Shown: positions 19,747 through 28,670, numbered from the stretch's first letter. The stretch: 64,000 bases of DNA from Streptomyces viridiviolaceus (GCF_014650995.1 NZ_BMWA01000014.1:124001-188000); one strand, 5' to 3'. Notes: generated by a model from the letters alone, not told the origin. Translations and numbers: made by a program.

Positions 19747-21375
19747 GTGAAGCACTGGCGGGCTCTGATCGTCCTCGGTACGGCCCAGTTCCTGATGGTC
19801 CTGGACACCTCCGTCATGAACGTGTCCATCAGCCAGCTGGTCGAGGACTTCGACACGGAGGTGACGGCCATCCAGGCCGTCATCACTCTGTACGCACTGG
19901 TCATGGCCGCGTTCATGATCATCGGCGGCAGGTTCGGGGACATCCTGGGGCGTCGCCGCATGTTCCTCCTGGGGCTGGTCGTCTACGGCGCCGGGTCGGC
20001 CCTGACCGCGGCGGCACCGACTCTGTGGGTCCTCACGCTGGGCTGGTCCGTCATCGAGGGCCTCGGAGCCGCCATGGTGCTGCCGGCCATGGCCGCCCTC
20101 GTCGCGGAGTCCTACCGCGGGCAGGACCGGGCCGTCGCCTACGCGGTCATCGGCGGCCTCGCCGGCGCCGGGATCGCGGTCGGCCCACTGCTCGGCGGCT
20201 GGGTGACGACGTACCTCACCTGGCGGCTGGTCTTCGCCGGCGAGGTCGTGGTGGTCGTGGCCGTCCTGCTGTGCCGTCGAGTGATCGCGACGCCGGCCCG
20301 GACCGGCCCCCGCCCTCGTCTGGACGGCGTCGGCGCCGTGCTCTCGGCGGCAGGGCTGGGGCTGGGTGTGCTCGGCGTGCTGCAGAGCAGCACCTGGGGG
20401 TGGGTGCGGCCCCGCAACCCTCCGTTCACCGTGCTCGGCTTCGCCCCGACGCTGTTCGTCATCGGCGCCGGGGTGGCCGTCCTGGCCGCCTTCCGTTACT
20501 GGGAGCGGCGGCGGGACGACGAGGGCGCCGACCCGCTCGTCCACCTGTCCCTGCTGGGCAGGCCCGTGCTGCGGTCCGGTCTGATGACGCTGCTGTGCCA
20601 GAACCTCATCCTGCTGGGGCTGTTCTTCACCATCCCGCTGTACTTGCAGGTGGTGCAGGGGTTCGACGCCTTCGAGACGGGGCTGCGCCTGCTCCCGGTG
20701 TCCGCCACCATGCTGGTGACCTCCCTGGGCGCGTCCTCGCTGGGGCGGGTGGTGGGGCCGCGCCGGGTGGTCCGGCTGGCCCTGGTGACCGTGGCGGCGG
20801 CCATCGTGTGGCTGCTGGCCACCATCGACCCGGTCATCGACGACGCGCAGTTCGCCGGAGCCATGGCGCTGCTGGGCGTGGGCGTCGGCCTGCTCGCCTC
20901 GCAGCTGGGCAACGTCGTCCAGTCCAGCGTCGGCGAGGAGGAACGCAGTGAGGCCGGAGGTCTCCAGTTCACGGCGCAGAATCTCGGCTCGGCGCTGGGC
21001 ACCGCGCTCATCGGCTCGATCCTCATCGGCGCGCTGGCCCACGCCTTCACCACGCAGGTGGCGGACGACCCACGGCTGTCCGAAGGAGCCCGGGAACAGG
21101 TCGGGGTCTCCCTCGAGGCCGGGGTCACCTTCGTCTCCACCGAGCAGGTGCGCTCGGCGGCCGAGCGTGCCGGGTTGCCCGCGTCCGAGGTCGACGCCGT
21201 CGCGGACTCCTACGCCTCCGCGCAACTGGACGGTCTCAAGGCGGCGATCCTCGCCACGGGCGGCGTCGCACTCGCCGGTTTCCTGGTCACACCGCACCTG
21301 CCGGCTGCCCGGGACGGCCGTCCCGGGCAGCCGGGCACCGGTGCTCCGGCCGGAGCGACCGGATCGAAGCGCTGA
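19747..21375 (+). CDS. MFS transporter, DHA2 (EmrB/QacA) drug-proton antiporter family
   Basis: A 542-residue pump with 14 predicted helices. Motif A appears as GGRFGDILGRRRMFLLG between helices 2 and 3, and the antiporter motif C region as IAVGPLLGGWV. The N-terminal QFLMVLDTSVMNVSISQL is typical of DHA2 exporters. It should expel hydrophobic drugs or metabolites using the proton gradient. I chose GTG 19747 because GAGG lies 8 nt upstream; GTG 19738 is an alternative. It follows the LAL regulator by 181 bp and precedes a small membrane protein by 18 bp. Confidence 0.9.
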   Translation: MKHWRALIVLGTAQFLMVLDTSVMNVSISQLVEDFDTEVTAIQAVITLYALVMAAFMIIGGRFGDILGRRRMFLLGLVVYGAGSALTAAAPTLWVLTLGWSVIEGLGAAMVLPAMAALVAESYRGQDRAVAYAVIGGLAGAGIAVGPLLGGWVTTYLTWRLVFAGEVVVVVAVLLCRRVIATPARTGPRPRLDGVGAVLSAAGLGLGVLGVLQSSTWGWVRPRNPPFTVLGFAPTLFVIGAGVAVLAAFRYWERRRDDEGADPLVHLSLLGRPVLRSGLMTLLCQNLILLGLFFTIPLYLQVVQGFDAFETGLRLLPVSATMLVTSLGASSLGRVVGPRRVVRLALVTVAAAIVWLLATIDPVIDDAQFAGAMALLGVGVGLLASQLGNVVQSSVGEEERSEAGGLQFTAQNLGSALGTALIGSILIGALAHAFTTQVADDPRLSEGAREQVGVSLEAGVTFVSTEQVRSAAERAGLPASEVDAVADSYASAQLDGLKAAILATGGVALAGFLVTPHLPAARDGRPGQPGTGAPAGATGSKR

Positions 21376-21393
21376 GACGGCAGGGAGGCACCG

Positions 21394-21921
21394 GTGTCCA
21401 GAACCAGGATCCCCTCGACCGCGGCCCGGCGGGCGCGCCGTGCCGAACGCCGGGCCCAAGCGGACTACACGGGCGGCGTCTACGGTTCCATGCTCGCGGC
21501 CTCCGTGGTGATCGGCTCCGGCTCCCTGGGGGCCTTCCCTCGCACCGAGCTGGTGCTGCTGCTGTTGCTCACCGGCGTGGTGTTCTGGATCGCGCACGTG
21601 CATGCCCATCTGTTCGGGGCGCGCATGGCGCAACAGGCTCCGGACCGCCGGGTCCTGCTGCACGTGTGCCGTGACGAGTGGCCCATCGTCAAGGCCGCGG
21701 TCCCACCGGCCGCCGCGGTGGCGGTCAGCCCGCTGCTGGGCCTGGACGTGCGAGGCGCCCTCTGGCTGGCTCTGTGCGTCGCCGTGGCCGGCCAGGTGGG
21801 CTGGTCGGTGGCCGCGGCTCGCCGCGCCGGTGCTTCCCGGCGACTCGTGGCGGCCACGGCCTCGGTGAACCTGTTGCTCGGCCTGCTGATCATCTCTTTT
21901 AAGATCGTTCTGACGCATTGA
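21394..21921 (+). CDS. Hypothetical four-helix membrane protein
   Basis: A 175-residue protein: an arginine-rich N-terminal cytoplasmic tail (RARRAERRAQ), two helices around residues 30-70 with the conserved-looking WIAHVHAHLFG loop, and two more helices in the C-terminal half. GTG 21394 follows GGGAGG closely and lies 18 bp after the MFS gene, so the two are probably cotranscribed. Similar proteins are widespread in streptomycetes without assigned function. The histidine pair in the loop could bind a metal, which is only a guess. Confidence 0.7.
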   Translation: MSRTRIPSTAARRARRAERRAQADYTGGVYGSMLAASVVIGSGSLGAFPRTELVLLLLLTGVVFWIAHVHAHLFGARMAQQAPDRRVLLHVCRDEWPIVKAAVPPAAAVAVSPLLGLDVRGALWLALCVAVAGQVGWSVAAARRAGASRRLVAATASVNLLLGLLIISFKIVLTH

Positions 21922-22050
21922 TCCGTGGCGTCCGTCGCCGGGCGACGGGTCACCTGTACCGGGTGAGGTCCGAAGGAACACGACAGACGGACGATCGGTC
22001 GCAGGAAGGATGCCGTCCGCCTGGCCCAGTAGTCCATGGAAGGACAGCTC

Positions 22051-22248
22051 GTGCGCTACGAGATCCGAGTCGAGGGACACCTGTCGGAAACGCTGGCCAA
22101 AGCCTTCCCGGAGCTGGACCACGTGGTGATGTCCGGCCAGACCGTCCTGTTCGGCCCTGTGGTGGACGAGGCACACTTGTACGGACTGCTGGCACGCTGC
22201 CAGTCACTGGGGCTGCGCGTCATGGAGATGCGGCAACTGCCGGAGTGA
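22051..22248 (+). CDS. Small conserved hypothetical protein, 65 residues
   Basis: A compact alpha/beta protein starting VRYEIRVEGHLSETLAKAFPEL, with LFGPVVDEAHLYGLLARCQS in the middle. The layout suggests a single small beta-alpha-beta domain with no membrane segment. GTG 22051 is favoured because AAGGA lies 6-7 nt upstream; ATG 22036 in the same frame would add five residues. Related small proteins recur beside stress genes in streptomycetes, but I do not know a function. Confidence 0.68.
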   Translation: MRYEIRVEGHLSETLAKAFPELDHVVMSGQTVLFGPVVDEAHLYGLLARCQSLGLRVMEMRQLPE

Positions 22249-22374
22249 GGGGCCGGCCCGTTTCCGGCATCGCACACCGCCCGGACGGCCGTGCACCCCT
22301 CGCCTCCGCTCGGCGACGACCGCCTCAGGGTACCTACGGACAGCCGCCGTAGCGGTGACCGGGCGAGAGGCTTC

Positions 22375-23784
22375 TCACAGCCGCTCCGCCCTGATCCGTC
22401 CGGACCGGCTGGCGGCTTGCAGCGCCTCGTGGTCCCGCTCGTTCTGGTCGGCGTAGGACTGGGCGAACTCGGTCAGCGCGCGGTCGAAGCGGTCGCCGCC
22501 GCCCAGGTAGGCGGCGATGGCGAGGGGATCGCCCGAGCGGGCGTGGGCCCGGGCCAGGGACGCCCCGCACAGCCGGCCGAAGAGGGTGAGCAGACCCGGC
22601 CCCATGGTCTCCGGACGGGCGATGCCCTTCCAGTCCCACAGCTGGCGCACGTAGAAGTCGCGGCCCTGTCCGTCGAGGCTCGTGACGTGGGTCCAGCCGA
22701 GGAAGATGTCGCTGGTCGTCTGCATCAGGTGCTGTCCGGTCACCACCCGGCGGCCCTGGTTGTCGTAGCGTTCACCGCCCGTGTGGGCGGCCAGCACCGA
22801 CTCCTGGGCCTCCTTCGCCTGCAGCAGCAGCGGGTCGTCGTCGTCCCTGCCGAGCAGGAGCAGGATCCAGCAGCGCGTGCCCACGCTGCCGACGCCCACC
22901 ACCTTCCGGGCCATGTCGACCAGGCGGTAGTGGCGCAACAGATGCCGGCGTTCGGGCGGCAGGGTCCTCGCGTACCCCTCCAGGAGGGTCCGCAGTTCCT
23001 TCTCCCTCCCGGTCCCGGACGGTTCGGCGGACAGCCGGTCGAGCGGTGTGAGCAGCGGCGGGTCCGGTGCGAGGCGCCGGCCCTCGGCCGTGACGCGGGT
23101 GAGTTTCGCGAAGGCCCGCAGATGCGTACGCGTGCGAGCCCGCGCCGTGGCCCTGGCCGTACGGCGCCTGGCCTCCCTGTCCGTCGACGAGGCCAGCAGT
23201 TCCCGTATCCGGTCGGCGTCGTCCTGGGCGTACCAGATGTCCAGGGTGCGCATGCCGGCGAGCTCGCGCATCCGCTCCCGGTAGGCCCTCACACAGGCCC
23301 GCACGATGCCGTTCTGCTCCGCGGCCGAGAAGCCGTTCGCCCGGCCCGCCGTCACGAAGCCGGACGCCAGCCGTTTGACGTCCCATTCGAACGGTCCGGG
23401 CAGGGTTTCGTCGAAGTCGTTGATGTCGAAGACCAGACGGCGCTCCGGCGAGGCGAGCAGCCGGAAGTTCAGCGGGTGGGCATCCCCGCAGAGCTGCACC
23501 TGCAATCCGGTGTCGGGGAGGGTACCCAGATCCGCTGCCATGATCGCGGCCGCGCCGCGGTAGAAGCGGAACGGCGATTCCAGCATGCGGCCGTAGCGAA
23601 TCGGCACCAGCTCCGGCACCCGCCGGGCCGACTGACGCTCGATCACCTCGACCGGGTCGGGGCGCTGCCGCGCCGTCTCGTACCAGCCGTGGCACGAACG
23701 CGACGCCCGGCTGCGGGCCCGCCTCCCGTACGCCGCTCGCTCGGCCGCAGGCAGGCACGCGGTGAAAGTGCTGGGTACGGTCAT
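22375..23784 (-). CDS. DUF2252 family protein
   Basis: 469 residues with the DUF2252 kinase-like core: the catalytic-loop-like LCGDAHPLNFRLL and the DFDETLPGPFEWDVKRLA segment, which resemble the aminoglycoside phosphotransferase fold. Its substrate is unknown. ATG 23784 follows GGAGG at 7 nt and overlaps the stop of the upstream ion channel gene (ATGA), so the two are translationally coupled. A continuous open frame extends far upstream in the same phase, but that part lies inside the channel gene and is not real. Confidence 0.87.
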   Translation of the reverse strand: MTVPSTFTACLPAAERAAYGRRARSRASRSCHGWYETARQRPDPVEVIERQSARRVPELVPIRYGRMLESPFRFYRGAAAIMAADLGTLPDTGLQVQLCGDAHPLNFRLLASPERRLVFDINDFDETLPGPFEWDVKRLASGFVTAGRANGFSAAEQNGIVRACVRAYRERMRELAGMRTLDIWYAQDDADRIRELLASSTDREARRRTARATARARTRTHLRAFAKLTRVTAEGRRLAPDPPLLTPLDRLSAEPSGTGREKELRTLLEGYARTLPPERRHLLRHYRLVDMARKVVGVGSVGTRCWILLLLGRDDDDPLLLQAKEAQESVLAAHTGGERYDNQGRRVVTGQHLMQTTSDIFLGWTHVTSLDGQGRDFYVRQLWDWKGIARPETMGPGLLTLFGRLCGASLARAHARSGDPLAIAAYLGGGDRFDRALTEFAQSYADQNERDHEALQAASRSGRIRAERL

Positions 23785-24419
23785 GGTCCGGCCTCCTGCT
23801 CGGGCGTCCCGGTGCCGGTCCCGGACCGTGGCTGCGCCGCCTGCTCTCCGCGCTGCCGGCGCAGCCCCGCCTGCACCGCGCTCGCCAGCACCCGAGCGGC
23901 GAGGCCCACGAGCAGCAGCCCTCCCGCCATCTGCGCCATCGTCAGCACGCGCCCGGCCTGCGAGCGTGCCGTGATGTCCCCGAAGCCGACGGTGCTGAAC
24001 GTGGTCAGAGTGAAGTACAGGGCGTCCGTCCTGGTCAGCGGCTCGCTGAAGGAGCTCGGGGCGGAGCGGTCCAGCAGGTAGTAGGCACCGGCGAAGAGGA
24101 CCAGGAACAGCACCAGCGTGGCGGCCAGGGCCTCGACGGCCTTCAGGCGTGGGTGAGGTGAGCGCGCGATGGTCCGCACCTCCCACAAGAACACCAGCAG
24201 CACCGCCACCAAACCGCACACGAGCAGCGCCGTCGCACCCGCTGTCGCTCGCTCGTCCAGGGGCAACAGGTAATAGGCGGCGAGGAGGCCGACGGTGATG
24301 AGCACGGCGCGGGCGACGGCTCGGACCGCCGCCCACCGGCCGGGGCGGAGCCACCGGCCCCGGTGCGCGTCCGGCCCGGACCTGGCGCGGTCCGTCCGGG
24401 CAGTGCTCGGATCTCTCAT
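23781..24419 (-). CDS. Two-helix potassium channel family protein
   Basis: About 212 residues. After a basic N-terminus and two or three helices comes the pore: TLTTFSTVGFGDITARSQAGR, in which TVGFGD is the potassium selectivity filter, then the inner helix. The C-terminal tail is charged and carries no RCK/TrkA-N domain, so gating by bound nucleotide is not expected. Start ATG 24419 is chosen over the longer GTG frame because the upstream part is non-hydrophobic and lacks a ribosome site. It forms an operon with the DUF2252 gene and is divergent from the HdeD gene. Confidence 0.87.
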   Translation of the reverse strand: MRDPSTARTDRARSGPDAHRGRWLRPGRWAAVRAVARAVLITVGLLAAYYLLPLDERATAGATALLVCGLVAVLLVFLWEVRTIARSPHPRLKAVEALAATLVLFLVLFAGAYYLLDRSAPSSFSEPLTRTDALYFTLTTFSTVGFGDITARSQAGRVLTMAQMAGGLLLVGLAARVLASAVQAGLRRQRGEQAAQPRSGTGTGTPEQEAGP

Positions 24420-24503
24420 CTCGTGTCTTTTCGTCCTGTCCGGCCGGCCGCTGAGCCGGGCACCGTGAGATTCCCACCTCACCGCCACGGCGGCGTCGGC
24501 GGA

Positions 24504-24520
24504 TCACCCGTGGAGGGTGA
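24504..24520. promoter_or_regulatory. Palindromic site TCACCC-N5-GGGTGA in divergent promoter
   Basis: TCACCCGTGGAGGGTGA is a perfect 6-bp inverted repeat with a 5-nt spacer, between the ion channel and HdeD genes. A site with the same arms and spacing occurs at 27574-27590, upstream of the SHOCT gene. I take both as binding sites for one regulator (inference). Confidence 0.45.
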
Positions 24521-24636
24521 CCCCGGCACCGGTGACAGGCATCACCCTGAAGTGGCCGGGTCCGCCCGCACCGCCTGCGCACACACCACGCGCCGACGGT
24601 CCGGAAGCGACGACTCGGGCACTGCTAGGAGGCGTC

Positions 24637-25296
24637 ATGGGCATGCCGCGTGGTCCGACATCGCGTACCGGGCAGGACTACGAACCCGATGGGGCGGCCC
24701 CCGGTGCGACGGGCGGCCCCCTGCAGGCACTGGCGCGGATGGGGCGTTCATGGACCTGGCTCCTGGGCTCGGCCGTCGCGACCCTGGTGCCGGGCGTCCT
24801 GATACTGGTCTGGCCGGAGGGGACGCTGCACGTCCTGGCAGTCCTCACCGGCCTGTACCTGCTGGCGACCGGGGCGTTCCGGTTCGTGGCGCTCTTCGCA
24901 CGGGAGGGGAGCGAACGGCTCCCCGGGCTGCTTCTCGCCGTGCTGTTCGTCCTCGCCGGGGTGCTGTGCCTGAGGGATCCGCTGCAGACGATCGCAGCGC
25001 TCTCGCTGATCGTCGGGGTGGTCTGGCTCGTGTCCGGCATCCTCACCCTCTACACGGCCCTCACCGTCGACGACCTGCCGCACCGCGGCGTCGTCCTGGG
25101 CGCGGCGGTGCTCGGCATCGTCGCGGGGATCGTGGTCCTCGCCCTGCCGGCCGAGTCGGCCCGCGCCCTGACCCGGCTGCTCGGCCTGTGGCTCGTCCTG
25201 CTCGGTCTGGCCGAGACGGCGGTCGCCCTGGCGTGGCGGGCCGCGCTCCGAAAGGCGCGCACCACGGGGCCGCACGCCCCCGCCCCGACGGCCTGA
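24637..25296 (+). CDS. HdeD/DUF308 family membrane protein
   Basis: A 219-residue protein with six short helices in three repeated pairs, the DUF308 (HdeD) pattern; WPEGTLHVLAVLTGLYLLATG and the later GVVWLVSGILTLYTAL are typical. In enterobacteria HdeD is an acid-stress membrane protein; in actinomycetes the role is unknown. ATG 24637 follows AGGAGG at 5 nt. It is the first of five closely spaced same-strand small membrane genes that run to 28618. Confidence 0.87.
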   Translation: MGMPRGPTSRTGQDYEPDGAAPGATGGPLQALARMGRSWTWLLGSAVATLVPGVLILVWPEGTLHVLAVLTGLYLLATGAFRFVALFAREGSERLPGLLLAVLFVLAGVLCLRDPLQTIAALSLIVGVVWLVSGILTLYTALTVDDLPHRGVVLGAAVLGIVAGIVVLALPAESARALTRLLGLWLVLLGLAETAVALAWRAALRKARTTGPHAPAPTA

Positions 25297-25323
25297 CACC
25301 CCAACTGCAGGAAAGGAACACCC

Positions 25324-26658
25324 ATGAACCCGGCCGCGTCCCAGGGTTCGCCGGACTCCGGCGGAGCCGCGAAGCCGGAACACGCCGTCACCGCCGAGGA
25401 ACGAGCGGAGTACGAGCCACTGCGCCATGACGCGGCGGTGCGTCACAGGCGGGGACGCCAGGCCGGCGCCTCCCTCCTGCTCCTGCTGGCCTTGCTGCTC
25501 GCCCCTGCGGCCGTCGTCGCGGCCTGGGTCCAGGACACGGTCTCCGACACCGACAGGTACGTAGAGACCGTCGCCCCCCTGGCGTCCGACCCCTCCGTGC
25601 AGGCCGTCGTGACCGACCGCATCACGGACCGGGTCGTGGACAACGTGGACGTCGAGGCGGTCACGGACGCGCTCGCCAAGGCCCTCCAGGACACCGGGGC
25701 ACCACCCCGTGTCGTGGAGGGGGCCGACGCCCTCACGGCCCCGCTGCACAACGCGGTCAGTACCGTCGTGGACCGCATCGTCGGCCGCGTGGTCGCCGGC
25801 GACGCCTTCCAGCAGGCGTGGGAGGGCGCCAACCGGCGGGCGCACGCCGCGGTGGCGAACGTCCTCACAGGCGACGGCGAGGGTGCCGTGCGCGCCGAGG
25901 GCGGGGCCGTCCGGCTGGACCTGGGAGAGGTCGTCGACCAGGTACGCGAGCGGCTCGTCGACGCGGGCTTCGACAAGGCCGCCGCCATCCCGGACACCGA
26001 CCGGACGATCACACTGTTCGAGGCGGAGGAACTGGGCAAGGCACAGGAGACGATGCGACTGCTGGACGTCCTCGGCGTCTGGCTGCCCGTCCTGACCGTC
26101 GTACTCGCCGTGCTCGCCGTGTGGACGGCTCCGGCGCACCGGGTGATGCTGATGATCACCGCGGTCGGTACCGGCGTGATGATGGCCGTACTGCTCGTCG
26201 CGTTGGCCGTGTTCCGACGGGTGTATCTGGACTCGGTCCCGCCCACGGCGCTGCCCCCCGACGCCGCCGCGGCGATCTTCGACACGTTCGTCCGCTTCCT
26301 GCGCGACAGTACGCGCACCCTGCTGGTCGTCTCGGTCATCACGGCGCTGGCCGCGTACCTGTACGGCCCCGGACGCCCTGCCCGCGCCGTCCGCACGACG
26401 GCACAACGGTGGACGACGGCCGCCGGCCGGGCCCTCGGCCGCGCCGGAGTGCACACCGGGTCCACGGGACGCCGGCTGACGGACCACCGGGCGCGGACCA
26501 CCGGTGGTGTCATCGCGGCCGCAGCGCTGGCGCTGGTGCTCTGGAACCATCCCACGGTCGGAGCGGTGGCTCTCGTTCTCGGCGTCGCCCTGGCCGTCCT
26601 GGTCGTCCTGGCGATCCTCGCGGCCGCCGCCGGACCGGCCGACCGGGCGGCCCAGTGA
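25324..26658 (+). CDS. Actinobacterial membrane protein of unknown function
   Basis: 444 residues. A first helix (about 48-68) is followed by an extracytoplasmic domain of some 180 residues (WVQDTVSDTDRYVETVAPLA is its start), then helices near 255-275, 280-300, 340-355 and a C-terminal pair. The N-terminal WVxxTVxDTDxYV pattern recurs in a large family of uncharacterised streptomycete membrane proteins. ATG 25324 has AGGAA just upstream, and the gene lies 28 bp after the HdeD gene. It ends 3 bp before the second BrkB gene, so the three are one operon. Confidence 0.75.
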   Translation: MNPAASQGSPDSGGAAKPEHAVTAEERAEYEPLRHDAAVRHRRGRQAGASLLLLLALLLAPAAVVAAWVQDTVSDTDRYVETVAPLASDPSVQAVVTDRITDRVVDNVDVEAVTDALAKALQDTGAPPRVVEGADALTAPLHNAVSTVVDRIVGRVVAGDAFQQAWEGANRRAHAAVANVLTGDGEGAVRAEGGAVRLDLGEVVDQVRERLVDAGFDKAAAIPDTDRTITLFEAEELGKAQETMRLLDVLGVWLPVLTVVLAVLAVWTAPAHRVMLMITAVGTGVMMAVLLVALAVFRRVYLDSVPPTALPPDAAAAIFDTFVRFLRDSTRTLLVVSVITALAAYLYGPGRPARAVRTTAQRWTTAAGRALGRAGVHTGSTGRRLTDHRARTTGGVIAAAALALVLWNHPTVGAVALVLGVALAVLVVLAILAAAAGPADRAAQ

Positions 26659-26661
26659 GCC

Positions 26662-27525
26662 ATGGCCGGGAAACCCGGGCTCGGGCGCGCGTTCCGAAGG
26701 CCGACGGCTGGGCGGCTCGCGGCGGGCCTGCGGTCGGGCGCCACGGCCCGGTTGCTGTCCCGCCTGTCGGCACTCAACGTCGTGGAGGGATCCGTACGGC
26801 TCGCCGCGCAGGCGTTCCTGACCGGACTCCCGCTGCTGATGACCGTCGCGGCGTTCGCCCCCGGCTGGATGCAGGACTTGCTGGCCGACTCCCTCCGCAC
26901 GGTGCTGGGAGTGCGCGGCGACACCCTCGACGAGATTCGCGAGGTCTTCTCCGCCACCGGCACGACACGGAACACCGCCGGGGCCGTGGGTGTGGTGGTG
27001 ACGCTGGTGTCGGCCACCGCGTTCAGCCGGGCGCTCCAGGCGGTGTGCGAGCGGTGCTGGCACCTGCCGCGCGCACCGGTGCGGACCGCGGTCTGGCGCT
27101 GGCTGCTCTGGCTGGTCCTCTGGCTGGTCTTCCTCCTGCTCCAGGCGCCGTTGCGCAGTGGCCTGGGCGGGGGCGCCGTGGCCGGGCTGGTGCTGTCCGT
27201 GCTCTCGGCGACGCTGCTGTGGTGGTGGTCCCAGTATCTGCTGCTGGGCGGCCGGATCGGCTGGCGGAGCCTGCTGCCCGGAGCACTGCTCGCGGGCGCT
27301 GGTGCGGTCCTGCTGAGCCGGGCCGCCCGCGTGCTGATGCCCACGGCCATGGAGCACAGCCTGGCCGAGTTCGGCCCGTTGGGACCTGTCTTCACCTTCC
27401 TTTCCTGGTTGATCGCCGTCTTCCTGGTGGCCGTCTCGGGCCTGGCTCTCGGCGCGTACGCCGCCTCCACCTCCTGGTACCGGGCGGTCGCCGCACCCCA
27501 CGGCCGCGCGGAGAGCGGACCCTGA
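26662..27525 (+). CDS. YihY/BrkB-like membrane protein
   Basis: 287 residues with about six helices; recognised by the AQAFLTGLPLLMTVAAF region, FSRALQAVCERCWHLP in the centre, and FGPLGPVFTFLSWLIAV near the end, the same layout as the protein at 15920. It is more divergent from the BrkB core than that copy. It starts at ATG 26662, 3 bp after the preceding stop, so it is cotranscribed with that gene. Function unknown (see BrkB note on the other copy). Confidence 0.78.
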   Translation: MAGKPGLGRAFRRPTAGRLAAGLRSGATARLLSRLSALNVVEGSVRLAAQAFLTGLPLLMTVAAFAPGWMQDLLADSLRTVLGVRGDTLDEIREVFSATGTTRNTAGAVGVVVTLVSATAFSRALQAVCERCWHLPRAPVRTAVWRWLLWLVLWLVFLLLQAPLRSGLGGGAVAGLVLSVLSATLLWWWSQYLLLGGRIGWRSLLPGALLAGAGAVLLSRAARVLMPTAMEHSLAEFGPLGPVFTFLSWLIAVFLVAVSGLALGAYAASTSWYRAVAAPHGRAESGP

Positions 27526-27573
27526 CCGACTGCGAGAGCCGGACCCCGCGGGGGGGGCCTGCGCGCCGCGCAC

Positions 27574-27590
27574 TCACCCCCGCAGGGTGA
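27574..27590. promoter_or_regulatory. Palindromic site TCACCC-N5-GGGTGA upstream of SHOCT gene
   Basis: TCACCCCCGCAGGGTGA repeats the arms and 5-nt spacing of the site at 24504-24520. One more base pair on each side (C...G) extends this copy to 7 bp arms. It lies 80 bp before the ATG of the SHOCT gene, a usual operator or activator distance. Confidence 0.45.
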
Positions 27591-27670
27591 GGCCGTCGGG
27601 TGATTGCCGGAGGCACGCTGATGACGGCATGGAACGGCTGCGGGGCGAAGGCCCGGGACGGAGGACCGAC

Positions 27671-28135
27671 ATGAGCGCGCAGACCTATCTGGCGTACGAC
27701 TATCCGCTGCTGGGCGCCTTCTGGACCCTGCTCTGGTTCTTCCTGTGGATCATGTGGTTCATCCTGCTGTTCCGGATCGTCGTCGACATCTTCCGTGACG
27801 ACAGCATGGGGGGCTGGGCGAAGGCCGGCTGGCTGGTGTTCTGCATCGTCCTGCCCTTCCTGGGCGTGCTCGTCTACGTGATAGCCCGCGGCAGGAGCAT
27901 GGGCCGCCGGGAGATCGCGCAGGCGCGTGCGCAGCAGGAGGAGTTCAACGCCTACATCCGGCAGACCGCGGCCGGCGGCCGGCCCAGCAGCGTCGACGAG
28001 CTCGCCAGGCTGTCGGAGATCCGCGACCGCGGGGCCATCACCGACGAGGAGTTCCGCCGGGCGAAGGAACTGGTCCTGAGCGGGCACGGCCCGGCCGAAC
28101 ACCCGGGCCCCACCAGCGGCACCTCCGGCCGCTGA
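27671..28135 (+). CDS. SHOCT domain membrane protein
   Basis: 154 residues: two helices in the N-terminal half with a PLDc_N-like pattern (WTLLWFFLWIMWFILLFRIV, then GWLVFCIVLPFLGVLVYVIARG), a charged linker, and a C-terminal SHOCT motif (LARLSEIRDRGAITDEEFRR). SHOCT is a short oligomerisation/binding motif common on stress-related actinobacterial membrane proteins. ATG 27671 follows GGAGG at 6 nt. It is 30 bp upstream of the DUF7144 gene, with which it should be cotranscribed. Confidence 0.88.
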   Translation: MSAQTYLAYDYPLLGAFWTLLWFFLWIMWFILLFRIVVDIFRDDSMGGWAKAGWLVFCIVLPFLGVLVYVIARGRSMGRREIAQARAQQEEFNAYIRQTAAGGRPSSVDELARLSEIRDRGAITDEEFRRAKELVLSGHGPAEHPGPTSGTSGR

Positions 28136-28165
28136 GCATCCGCACACGAAGAAAAGAGGCGCAAC

Positions 28166-28618
28166 ATGACCGCGACACATCCCCGGCCGGCACAACACAC
28201 GGCGAAGCAGGAGTGGGCGACCGGCCTGACGGCCTTCGCCGCCGTCATGCTCTTTCTCGTCGGCGTGCTCGACCTCTGCCGAGGCATAACGGCGATCGCC
28301 GAGGACGACATCTTCGTCACGACGCGCAACTACGTGTTCGCGTTCGACCTGACGAGCTGGGGCTGGATCCACCTGGTTCTGGGCGTGGTAGCCGTGATCG
28401 TCAGCATCGGGCTGCTCCAGACCGCGACGTGGGCACGCGTCGCCGGAGTGGTCATCGCCGGACTCGTCATCATCGCCAACTTCCTCTCCCTGCCGTACTA
28501 CCCGGTCTGGTCGGTCGTGATGATCGCGATCTCGGGCTTCATCATCTGGGCCCTGTGCACGGTCGAGCGCGACAATCTCTACGACCTCTCCGAGGAACGC
28601 CCGCCGCGGCACGTGTGA
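28166..28618 (+). CDS. DUF7144 family four-helix membrane protein
   Basis: 150 residues with four helices and the family's typical WATGLTAFAAVMLFLVGVLD start, DLTSWGWIHLVLGVV in the second third, and FLSLPYYPVWSVVMIAISGF before the last helix. It has no known activity but is a marker of streptomycete stress/dormancy gene groups. The C-terminus ends in a charged tail (NLYDLSEERPPRHV). It is the last gene of this same-strand run and is convergent with the LacI gene. Confidence 0.83.
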   Translation: MTATHPRPAQHTAKQEWATGLTAFAAVMLFLVGVLDLCRGITAIAEDDIFVTTRNYVFAFDLTSWGWIHLVLGVVAVIVSIGLLQTATWARVAGVVIAGLVIIANFLSLPYYPVWSVVMIAISGFIIWALCTVERDNLYDLSEERPPRHV

Positions 28619-28670
28619 GACGGCCCCGGCACGAGGCGGACGGGGTGTGGGCCCCGGCGGCGTGCTGTGA

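Noticed and set aside
19486..22176. Long minus-strand frame of about 900 codons opposite the MFS pump
   Set aside because: The translation is low-complexity (H, Q, G, R, D) and mirrors real plus-strand genes.
22375..24582. A single 735-codon protein covering the ion channel region and DUF2252
   Set aside because: The first 266 codons overlap the channel gene out of phase; DUF2252 has its own ATG and ribosome site at 23784.
24748..27573. Minus-strand frame of about 940 codons opposite HdeD, the 444-residue membrane protein and BrkB
   Set aside because: Antisense shadow of three membrane genes with good ribosome sites; no domain.
1..28618. A secondary-metabolite cluster (P450, LAL regulator, MFS pump, ABM domain)
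   Set aside because: No polyketide, peptide, terpene or RiPP core gene is present and the genes are spread over unrelated operons.
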